Below the pieces are notes generated by a model. That model made no database searches. It had not been told where the DNA came from and worked only from the letters and a program-made list of their open reading frames with translations. Source: Sphingobium vermicomposti (GTDB taxonomy: Bacteria > Pseudomonadota > Alphaproteobacteria > Sphingomonadales > Sphingomonadaceae). From it: a stretch of 64,000 bases of DNA. A program made the translations under genes and the position numbers. Of the stretch, positions 1-8,656 are shown one piece after another (within the stretch, counting starts at the first letter, position 1; every line of letters starts with the position of its first letter). The stretch spans positions 62,001 to 126,000 of the forward strand of contig NZ_JAASQR010000001.1 of assembly GCF_011762025.1 (NCBI RefSeq), in the 5' to 3' direction.

Positions 1-2251
<2,251 letters not shown>

Positions 2252-2261
2252 GCTATACCAA

Positions 2262-2400
2262 GTCCCCCTCCCGCACGCGGGAGGGGTTAGGGGTGGGCCG
2301 CGAGCGACAGCGAGCTCCAACCTATCCCGAAGCGTTTGCAGGCGGTTGCTCGCGCAATCGCACCCACCCCCTGCCCCTCCCTTGAAAGGGAGGGGGGAGA
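2262..2400. repeat. Palindromic repeat between atpD and atpC
   Basis: Two arms, each holding its own hairpin of the form CCCCTCCCG...CGGGAGGGG followed by TAGGGGTGGG. The left arm lies at about 2262-2299 and the right arm, in opposite orientation, at about 2359-2399. The same sequence family occurs inside uvrA (32082-32180), as a half element inside valS (about 23212-23250) and in modified form between nusG and rplK (about 51978-52145). Here it separates two genes of an operon without an obvious terminator T-tract, so it may affect mRNA processing or relative expression of atpC; that is inference. Confidence 0.75.
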
Positions 2401-2406
2401 AACTCG

Positions 2407-2661
2407 ATGGCACTGCATTTCGAACTCGTGACCCCCGAAAAGCTCGTCCGTTCGGAAGAGGTCTATCAGGTCGTCGTCCCCGGCACCGATGGCGACTTCG
2501 GCGTGCTGGAAGGCCACGCGCCTTTCATGTCGACCGTTCGGGACGGCACGATCCAGATTTACGCCGCCGCAGGTTCGACGCCCGAAGTGATCCCGGTTCA
2601 GGGCGGCTTCGCGGAAGTCAATGAAAAGGGCCTGACCGTCCTTGCGGAACATGTCAGCTGA
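2407..2661 (+). CDS. atpC: ATP synthase F1 epsilon subunit, short form
   Basis: Rotor subunit that binds gamma and the c-ring. At 84 residues it holds only the N-terminal beta-sandwich ([36 protein letters not shown]). The C-terminal two-helix domain that inhibits ATP hydrolysis in E. coli-type epsilon (about 130-140 residues in total) is absent. The frame ends cleanly with a TGA 40 bases before a strong terminator, so this is a natural short form and not a frameshift. Alphaproteobacteria often use a separate zeta inhibitor, which is not in this window. The ATG follows the purine-rich end of the palindromic repeat. Confidence 0.95.
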   Translation: MALHFELVTPEKLVRSEEVYQVVVPGTDGDFGVLEGHAPFMSTVRDGTIQIYAAAGSTPEVIPVQGGFAEVNEKGLTVLAEHVS

Positions 2662-2700
2662 CGACATCCCGTCCGACTATTCTCACCATAAGGTGAGATG

Positions 2701-2737
2701 AAAAAGGCCGCTTTCCGATGGGAAGGCGGCCTTTTTC
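2701..2737 (+). terminator. Terminator of the ATP synthase operon
   Basis: Hairpin with arms AAAAAGGCCGC and GCGGCCTTTTT around TTTCCGATGGGAAG, followed by more T residues. It starts 40 bases after the atpC stop. The A-tract on the 5' side means it could also work on the other strand. Confidence 0.85.
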
Positions 2738-2908
2738 CTTTTGCTCCCGGATCGGCAAGACCAGCCGACAGCCGCCCCGACGACGCGCGCGCCCCTTTCA
2801 GCGCCATTAGCCATTTGTCAAAGTTTCCGCCCTATTCACCATTGCAGCCAAATGAGATCGGCCCGTTTCTGGACGGCTGGGCTGATCCAAACATATCGGC
2901 GGAGAATT

Positions 2909-4453
2909 ATGAGCGCGTTTGGACGGAAAAATGGACCGGCCGGTATCAAGCCGGGTTTTGGCGTGGCCCGCCCGATGCACAGCGGCGGCGGCAGCGGCAG
3001 CAGCGCCCCGCGTGAGGAAGCGCGTGGCGGCGATCAATTCCCGCCGCTCGACATGGCTCCCCTGCCCGCCGGCGAGCCTGTCGATCCGCTTTCCGCGCCA
3101 ACCGGCCAGGTGCTGCGCAATGCCGACGCCATGCAGCGCCTGTCGGATCGCGCCAATGCCGAACATGTCGCCGACGCTGGCCCGCAGGGGTTTGAGGCAT
3201 CGGTCCACAAGATCAAGGAACAGGTGCTCCCCCGCCTGCTCGAACGCGTCGACCCGGAAGCCGCCGCGACCCTCAGCAAGGATGAACTGGCGGAGGAATT
3301 CCGCCCGATCATCATGGAAGTGCTGGCGGAGCTGAAGCTCACGCTCAACCGCCGCGAACAATTCGCGCTGGAAAAGGTGCTGGTTGACGAGTTGCTCGGC
3401 CTCGGCCCGCTTGAGGAGCTTCTGGCCGACCCGGACGTCACCGACATCATGGTCAACGGCCCGGAACAGACCTACATCGAACGAAAGGGCAAGCTCCAGA
3501 TCGCGCCGATCCAGTTCCGCGACGAAGAGCATCTGTTCCAGATCGCCCAGCGCATCGTGAACAAGGTCGGCCGCCGCGTCGATCAGACCACGCCGCTGGC
3601 CGACGCCCGCCTGCCCGACGGCTCCCGTGTCAACGTGATCGTGCCGCCGCTCAGCTTGCGCGGCACCGCCATCTCCATTCGTAAATTCTCGGCCAAACCG
3701 ATCACCATCGACATGCTCGCCCAATGGGGCGCTATGAGCCAGAAGATGGCGACCGCGCTCAAGATCGCGGGGGCCTGCCGCTTCAATATCGTCATTTCGG
3801 GAGGCACCGGCTCGGGCAAGACCACCATGCTCAACGCCCTGTCAAAGATGATCGACCCGGGCGAGCGCGTGCTGACCATCGAAGACGCGGCGGAACTGCG
3901 CCTGCAACAGCCGCACTGGCTTCCCCTGGAAACCCGCCCGGCCAATCTGGAAGGCCAGGGCGCGATCACCATCGGCGACCTCGTCAAGAACGCCCTGCGT
4001 ATGCGTCCCGACCGCATCATCCTGGGCGAAATTCGTGGCGCGGAATGTTTCGACCTGCTCGCCGCGATGAACACCGGCCATGACGGCTCCATGTGTACGC
4101 TTCACTCCAACAGCCCGCGCGAATGCCTTGGCCGTATGGAAAACATGATCCTGATGGGCGACATCAAGATCCCGAAGGAAGCCATTTCCAAACAGATCGC
4201 CGACTCGGTCGACCTGATCGTGCAGGTCAAACGCCTGCGCGACGGTTCGCGCCGGATCACCAACCTGACCGAAGTCATCGGCATGGAAGGCGACGTCATC
4301 GTCACCCAGGAACTGTTCAAGTTCGAATATCATGACGAGGACGAAAATGGCCGGATCGTGGGCGAATATCGCTCCATGGGCCTGCGCCCCTACACGCTGG
4401 ACAAGGCGCGGCAATTCGGTTTCGACCAGCCATTCCTGGAAGCCTGCCTCTAA
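2909..4453 (+). CDS. cpaF: CpaF-family type II/IV secretion ATPase
   Basis: Cytoplasmic hexameric ATPase that powers assembly of Flp/Tad-type pili. Protein of 514 residues; the ATG at 2909 has GGAG four bases upstream. The first 90 residues are Gly/Ser/Pro-rich and low complexity. The core carries the N-terminal CpaF domain (LLGLGPLEELLADPDVTDIM, where VNGPEQTYIERKG follows), the P-loop GGTGSGKT at residues 298-305, the Asp box after VLTIEDAAEL, Walker B (RPDRIILGEIRG) and the His box (TGHDGSMCTLHSN). All catalytic elements are present. No other tad/cpa gene is in the window, so the gene is either an orphan or separated from the rest of its cluster. Confidence 0.88.
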   Translation: MSAFGRKNGPAGIKPGFGVARPMHSGGGSGSSAPREEARGGDQFPPLDMAPLPAGEPVDPLSAPTGQVLRNADAMQRLSDRANAEHVADAGPQGFEASVHKIKEQVLPRLLERVDPEAAATLSKDELAEEFRPIIMEVLAELKLTLNRREQFALEKVLVDELLGLGPLEELLADPDVTDIMVNGPEQTYIERKGKLQIAPIQFRDEEHLFQIAQRIVNKVGRRVDQTTPLADARLPDGSRVNVIVPPLSLRGTAISIRKFSAKPITIDMLAQWGAMSQKMATALKIAGACRFNIVISGGTGSGKTTMLNALSKMIDPGERVLTIEDAAELRLQQPHWLPLETRPANLEGQGAITIGDLVKNALRMRPDRIILGEIRGAECFDLLAAMNTGHDGSMCTLHSNSPRECLGRMENMILMGDIKIPKEAISKQIADSVDLIVQVKRLRDGSRRITNLTEVIGMEGDVIVTQELFKFEYHDEDENGRIVGEYRSMGLRPYTLDKARQFGFDQPFLEACL

Positions 4454-4512
4454 CAGGTTGCGCGCAAGCGATATGAACGGCACATCGGACAGATCCCGAC
4501 ATGGAGAGTCCG

Positions 4513-5331
4513 ATGAACCGCCTCATCCGCATCAGCATAATGTCCGCAGGACTTGCCCTGCCCCTGGCCCCCGCCACCGCCCAGCATGAAGGCCATGCCG
4601 ATCATGCGGCCCATATGGCAGCCGATCCGATCGCGACCGCAACGGCATCCCCTTCCCGAACGCCCGCCAATGTGGCGCGCGACCCTTATCGCCACCCGGT
4701 TGAAACGCTGCGCTTCTTTGGTGTGACGCCGCAGCAGACGGTGGTGGAATATGCACCCAGCGGCGGCTGGTACACCGAAATTCTGGCACCGCTGCTCCGC
4801 GACAAGGGCAGCCTGATCGCGCTCCAGCCCAGCGGACGCTATCTGGACCGGTACAAAGGCTTCCTGGCAACCAGGCCCGATGCCTATGACAAGGTGAAAC
4901 TGGTCGCTTTCCCCGAAGATGCCGCCACCATAACGGCGGGCAGCGTCGATACCGTCCTGACCTTCCGCAACGTGCATAATATGGTGATGTCGGGGACAGA
5001 GGCGTCGACCTTCAAGACCTTCTACAATGTCCTGAAACCCGGCGGCATCCTGGGCATTGTCGACCACCGCCTGCCGGAGGATCGCGACGCGGCCCTGGAA
5101 AAGAACAGCGGCTATCTCAAAACCTCCACCGTCCGCCGGATCGCTGAAGCCGCCGGTTTCGAATATGTTGGATCGTCGGCCATCAACGCCAATCCAAAGG
5201 ATAGCGCGGACTGGCCCAAGGGCGTGTGGACCCTGCCGCCCACGCTCAGCCATGGAGACATGGACAAGGCGAAATATCAGGCCATTGGTGAGAGCGATCG
5301 CATGACCCTGAAATTCCGCAAGCCCCTCTAG
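4513..5331 (+). CDS. Exported class I methyltransferase-like protein
   Basis: Protein of 272 residues. The ATG at 4513 is preferred over 4501 because GGAG lies 6 bases upstream of it. Residues 1-24 form a clear signal peptide (basic start, hydrophobic core, cleavage near ATAQ), followed by a His-rich stretch (HEGHADHAAHM). The rest resembles a class I SAM methyltransferase fold: VVEYAPSGGWYTEILAP matches motif I loosely, and LKPGGILGIVDHR matches post-motif II/III. The glycine-rich SAM loop is reduced to PSGGW. SAM is not expected in the periplasm, so the real function is open; exported methyltransferase-like proteins of this kind are known but uncharacterised. Confidence 0.72.
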   Translation: MNRLIRISIMSAGLALPLAPATAQHEGHADHAAHMAADPIATATASPSRTPANVARDPYRHPVETLRFFGVTPQQTVVEYAPSGGWYTEILAPLLRDKGSLIALQPSGRYLDRYKGFLATRPDAYDKVKLVAFPEDAATITAGSVDTVLTFRNVHNMVMSGTEASTFKTFYNVLKPGGILGIVDHRLPEDRDAALEKNSGYLKTSTVRRIAEAAGFEYVGSSAINANPKDSADWPKGVWTLPPTLSHGDMDKAKYQAIGESDRMTLKFRKPL

Positions 5332-5345
5332 CGCGACGAGCGTTA

Positions 5346-5491
5346 AATCGAAATCACTTCCCCCGTTCGCCCTGAGCCTGTCGAAGGGCTACTTCTTCAG
5401 GCCACCCGTCAGAAGGAAAGAGTAGGCAAGCTCCGACATTTGGACGCGGCAAGCGGTTCGTTCAAACAGCCCGAACGGGGTGATTTCGATT
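5346..5491. repeat. MITE-like palindromic repeat
   Basis: Element of about 146 bases bounded by perfect 11-base inverted repeats (AATCGAAATCA at 5346-5356, TGATTTCGATT at 5481-5491). Inside the ends the inversion continues with CCCCGTTCG on the left and CGAACGGGG on the right. The left part contains TTCGCCCTGAGCCTGTCGAA, which also occurs at 40636-40655 between etfB and etfA (one base different). It fills most of the 246-base gap between two genes. No coding potential or target-site duplication was recognised. Confidence 0.6.
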
Positions 5492-5577
5492 AACTGCACT
5501 CCGGCCTAAACACCGCCGCTCCCAATAAACGACAGCGGAGCGGTTGCGCAAATGCGCCGCCGCACTAAGGCAAGGCG

Positions 5578-6483
5578 ATGTCCGCCGACCTGACCGATCC
5601 TCGCCCCCACAGGCCGTTGCTGGGCATGTCCCTGCGCCTGTTGGGGGTGGTGTGCGTGTCGATCATGTTCATCGCCGGGCGGACCGCCGATGCGCGCGGC
5701 GTCCATATTTTCGAAACCCTGTTCTACAGGCAGGCGCTGGCCGTGCCGGTCGTGCTCGGCTGGATCGCCATGACCACCGGCCTTGGCTCCATCCGCGTGC
5801 GCAGGATCGGGGCGCATGCCACCCGGATGGTCGTGGGCGTCACGGGCATGGCGCTCAACTTCCTGTCCTACATCCTGCTGCCCCCCGCCGAAGCTGTCAC
5901 CATCGGCTTCACCATGCCCATTTTCGGCACCATATTGTCGGCCACCATCCTGAAGGAAAAGACCGGCATTCACCGCTGGGGCGCAGTATTGGTCGGCTTT
6001 CTGGGCGTGCTGGTGACGCAGCGGCCTGGCGCGGGCGCGCTATTTTCGCTGGGGGTGGTCGTCGCCATCGCCGCTGCTTTCATGACCGCCTGCGTCAGCC
6101 TGATCTTGCGGAGGCTCAGCCGCACCGAAGACCCCGGCACCATCGTCTTCTGGTTTACCTTCCTTTCGCTCCCGCCGCTGGGCCTTGGCGCGCTACTCTA
6201 TGGCGGCGCGCACGACCCCGTCACCTGGGGGCTGCTGGCGTTGATCGGGATCAGCGGCGGCGTCGCGCAAATCTGCCTCACCGGCGCGCTGCGATGGGCA
6301 CCGGTGTCGGTGGTATTGCCGATGGACTATTCCAGCATCCTTTGGATAGCGCTGTTTGGCCTGCTCATCGGGCAGGGATGGCCCCAGGCCGCCACCTGGA
6401 TCGGCGCGGCGCTGATCACGGCAAGCGGCCTCTACATCGCGTGGAGAGAACATCTCCACGGTCGGCAACCGCCTTCAGCCTAG
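5578..6483 (+). CDS. DMT-superfamily transporter, EamA domains
   Basis: Inner-membrane protein of 301 residues with about ten predicted hydrophobic segments in two EamA repeats (roughly residues 12-145 and 155-290). Characteristic stretches are SYILLPPAEAVTIGFTMPIF in the first half and SGGVAQICLTGALRWAPVSV in the second. Family members export or import metabolites such as amino acids; the substrate cannot be told from sequence. The ATG at 5578 has AAGGCG just upstream. Its 3' end overlaps the convergent OsmC gene by 9 bases. Confidence 0.85.
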   Translation: MSADLTDPRPHRPLLGMSLRLLGVVCVSIMFIAGRTADARGVHIFETLFYRQALAVPVVLGWIAMTTGLGSIRVRRIGAHATRMVVGVTGMALNFLSYILLPPAEAVTIGFTMPIFGTILSATILKEKTGIHRWGAVLVGFLGVLVTQRPGAGALFSLGVVVAIAAAFMTACVSLILRRLSRTEDPGTIVFWFTFLSLPPLGLGALLYGGAHDPVTWGLLALIGISGGVAQICLTGALRWAPVSVVLPMDYSSILWIALFGLLIGQGWPQAATWIGAALITASGLYIAWREHLHGRQPPSA

Positions 6484-6906
6484 CAATTCCGCATCCAGGC
6501 CGATGTCTGCGTTCAACAGCTTCGACACTGGGCAATTCGCCTTGGCCTTCGCCGCCAGCTCCTGAAACCGATCGTCGTCAATCCCTGGAATCGACGCTTT
6601 CAAGGTCAGCTTGCTCGCGGTAATCGCAAAGCCATCCTCCCGCTTTTCCAGCGTGACGACGCCATTGGTCTCCATCTTCTCGGCGGTGAAACCCGCCTCG
6701 CCCAATATCATCGACAGCGCCATGGTGAAGCAGGACGCATGCGCCGCAGCGATCAATTCTTCCGGGTTGCTGCCCGGCACATCTTCAAAACGAGTGGCAA
6801 ATCCGTAGGGATGCGCATCCAACGCACCGCTTTGCGTGGATATGGTGCCCTTGCCGTCCTTCAGCCCGCCGCTCCACACGGCTGATCCGCTGCGATTGAT
6901 CTTCAC
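6475..6906 (-). CDS. OsmC-family peroxiredoxin-like protein
   Basis: Thiol-dependent hydroperoxide reductase of the OsmC/Ohr family, 143 residues. Two conserved cysteines are visible: HASCFTMALS, the peroxidatic site, and KANCPVSKLL, the resolving site. The stretch GSNPEELIAAAHASC is the OsmC signature, and the N-terminus (SGSAVWSGGLKDGKGTI) matches the OsmC rather than the Ohr branch. It probably protects against organic peroxides. The gene converges on the DMT transporter and overlaps its end. Confidence 0.9.
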   Translation of the reverse strand: MKINRSGSAVWSGGLKDGKGTISTQSGALDAHPYGFATRFEDVPGSNPEELIAAAHASCFTMALSMILGEAGFTAEKMETNGVVTLEKREDGFAITASKLTLKASIPGIDDDRFQELAAKAKANCPVSKLLNADIGLDAELLG

Positions 6907-6993
6907 CTTATCCTCCTATGTCGTTGGGAAAGGAACTCGGTCACGTCCGCCCGGTTTCATCATCATAGCCTAAAATCTTGGTGGAGAGTGACG

Positions 6994-7359
6994 ATGACCG
7001 ACGCAATGACCGAAAACCCTAGCGATCTGATCGCATCGGATCGCGTCGAAGGGACCGCCGTCTACAACCGCGAGGGCGAACGGCTGGGCCATATTTCCAA
7101 CTTTATGGTGGACAAGCTGAGCGGCCAGGTCCGCTACGCCGTCCTTTCGTTCGGCGGCATATTGGGGCTGGGGCAGGATCATTATCCCCTGCCCTGGTCG
7201 ATGCTGAACTATGAAACGGACAAGGGCGGCTATGTTGTCGACCTCAGCCGCGAAACGCTCGACAGCGCACCGAAGCATCTGCCGGGCGAACGCCCGGATT
7301 ATACCGACGCCTATGGCCGCAGCGTGTTTCAATATTACGGCCTCATATATCCCTGGTGA
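6994..7359 (+). CDS. PRC-barrel domain protein
   Basis: Protein of 121 residues with one PRC-barrel domain at about residues 8-85 (RVEGTAVYNREGERLGHISNFMV and so on, with no signal peptide). The motif continues with the strand VRYAVLSFGGILGLGQ and PLPWSMLNY. PRC-barrel proteins without other domains are common in alphaproteobacteria and are thought to bind RNA or protein partners; no specific role is known. GTG at 6988 is in frame, but ATG at 6994 has the better spacing to GGTGGAGAG. A strong terminator follows. Confidence 0.85.
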   Translation: MTDAMTENPSDLIASDRVEGTAVYNREGERLGHISNFMVDKLSGQVRYAVLSFGGILGLGQDHYPLPWSMLNYETDKGGYVVDLSRETLDSAPKHLPGERPDYTDAYGRSVFQYYGLIYPW

Positions 7360-7382
7360 TAGACGGAAGCTGATCAAGGAAT

Positions 7383-7416
7383 GGGCTCGGAAACCTCGCG
7401 TTTCCGGGCCCTTTTT
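7383..7416 (+). terminator. Rho-independent terminator after the PRC-barrel gene
   Basis: A 12-base stem, GGGCTCGGAAAC with GTTTCCGGGCCC (one G-T pair), around loop CTCGC, followed directly by TTTTT. It lies 24 bases after the stop. Confidence 0.85.
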
Positions 7417-7476
7417 CATAGCCGCGCGTTGACGCATCGGACTGCCCAGATTTCGCCACATTCTATCGCCGCACTA

Positions 7477-7500
7477 TTGTCTACCTATGAAATAGAGTTA
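7477..7500 (+). promoter_or_regulatory. Putative operator, copy 1
   Basis: TTGTCTAC at 7477-7484 and GAGTTA at 7495-7500. The same two blocks, with identical 18-base spacing, occur at 8251-8274 ahead of the YezD/OscA-like gene. The first base is 57 bases before the start of the downstream hydrolase. A shared regulator is inferred, not shown. Confidence 0.45.
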
Positions 7501-7533
7501 CCGTGCCCTTCAACCAAGGACGAGGAGTTGACC

Positions 7534-8202
7534 ATGGATCGATTCGGAAATCCGGGCGATGCCCGCCAGCCGGTGGTCTTGACCATACCGGGGCTCAACA
7601 ATAGCGGCCCGGACCATTGGCAGACCCATTGGGAAAATAGCCGAGCAGACTGCCACCGGGTCGATTTGGGCAGTTGGGCCAGCCCGACCCGCAATAGCTG
7701 GGTGACACGGCTGGACGCGGCGATCCGGGAAGCGGACGGCCCGATCGTACTCGCGGCGCACAGCCTGGGCTGCCTCGCCGTCGCCTGGTGGGGTGCCTTG
7801 CAAAGTCAGGCTTATGGATGGCCGGTAACGGGTGCCTTGCTGGTCGCCCCACCCGATTGCGACCGCATGGAAACGCCGGAAACGGTCGGCGGATTTGGCC
7901 CCACGCCCCGCGCGCAGCTGCCATTTCCCTCCATCGTCGTGGCCAGCCGCAACGACCCCTATATCTTCTTTGAACGCGCTCACAGCATCAGCAAAAATTG
8001 GGGAAGCAGCTTCATCGACGCTGGCCTTTGCGGTCACATCAACGCCGACTCCTGCTTGGGCGACTGGACTTTTGGTCAGGCTTTGCTGGAAGGCTTGATC
8101 GACAATGCGCAGGACCATGCATCCGCCATGCGCCAAATGCGTCCAGCAAGCCTGCTCGCCCAGCAGGATCGCAGGATCGGCGCGATGCGGAACGTCGGCT
8201 GA
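7534..8202 (+). CDS. RBBP9/YdeN-family serine hydrolase
   Basis: Small alpha/beta hydrolase of 222 residues. The family N-terminus is visible (VVLTIPGLNNSGPDHWQTHW), the nucleophile elbow is AHSLGC (catalytic Ser in the GxSxG-like position), the acidic residue is in VVASRNDPY and the His is in the GHINADS segment, so the triad looks complete. Family members hydrolyse small esters, with unknown natural substrates. The ATG at 7534 has CGAGGAG upstream; the longer upstream frame crosses the terminator and is rejected. It shares an upstream motif with the YezD/OscA-like gene 0.8 kb downstream, which hints at a role in sulfur scavenging. Confidence 0.86.
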   Translation: MDRFGNPGDARQPVVLTIPGLNNSGPDHWQTHWENSRADCHRVDLGSWASPTRNSWVTRLDAAIREADGPIVLAAHSLGCLAVAWWGALQSQAYGWPVTGALLVAPPDCDRMETPETVGGFGPTPRAQLPFPSIVVASRNDPYIFFERAHSISKNWGSSFIDAGLCGHINADSCLGDWTFGQALLEGLIDNAQDHASAMRQMRPASLLAQQDRRIGAMRNVG

Positions 8203-8235
8203 TCAGGCGGAGCGACAAGATGAGCTTGCACCGCC

Positions 8236-8274
8236 TATAATATTGCTTCTTTGTCTACTAATATGGTTGAGTTA
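8236..8274 (+). promoter_or_regulatory. -10 box and putative operator, copy 2
   Basis: A consensus -10 hexamer TATAAT stands at 8236-8241 with no good -35 in front. Just downstream, TTGTCTAC (8251-8258) and GAGTTA (8269-8274) repeat the motif at 7477-7500 with the same spacing. Its position at or just after the expected transcription start fits a repressor site. Confidence 0.45.
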
Positions 8275-8293
8275 AGAGGGCGTCGAGGTGCTT

Positions 8294-8485
8294 ATGACTG
8301 AAAATCTCTCCATCGAACCCGCCTGCAATACCCGGCCCGTCGGGCAACGCCATGACATAGCCCTCAGCATCGAAAAGCTGCGGGACGTTCTGGAAGCGCT
8401 CCGTTTCGGGTCGGTCACCCTGACCGTCCACGACGCGCGCGTGGTGCAGATCGAAGTCACTGAAAAAACGCGCCTTACGGCCTGA
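8294..8485 (+). CDS. YezD/OscA-like small protein (DUF2292)
   Basis: Protein of 63 residues. The C-terminal half IEKLRDVLEALRFGSVTLTV, continuing HDARVVQIEVTEKTR, is the DUF2292/YezD domain. Pseudomonas OscA, needed for growth on organosulfur compounds under chromate stress, belongs to this group, and YezD genes often sit in sulfur assimilation loci. The ATG at 8294 follows GTCGAGGTG; a GTG at 8288 is also in frame. A TonB receptor gene follows after 171 bases. The molecular function of the family is not known. Confidence 0.78.
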   Translation: MTENLSIEPACNTRPVGQRHDIALSIEKLRDVLEALRFGSVTLTVHDARVVQIEVTEKTRLTA

Positions 8486-8656
8486 CCGGCTGCGGGCGAA
8501 TAATCTGAATTGCAAACTCAGGCCGCCGGGCAGGCGGCGATGAAGGGCGGCAAGGGTGGCCGCCAACTGCCCGTTATCCTTTAGACCATCGGCTTTGACC
8601 GGATCACCGGAAAGGTCGCGATCAACATTTCACCGGACATCCGGAAGGGGAATCTT

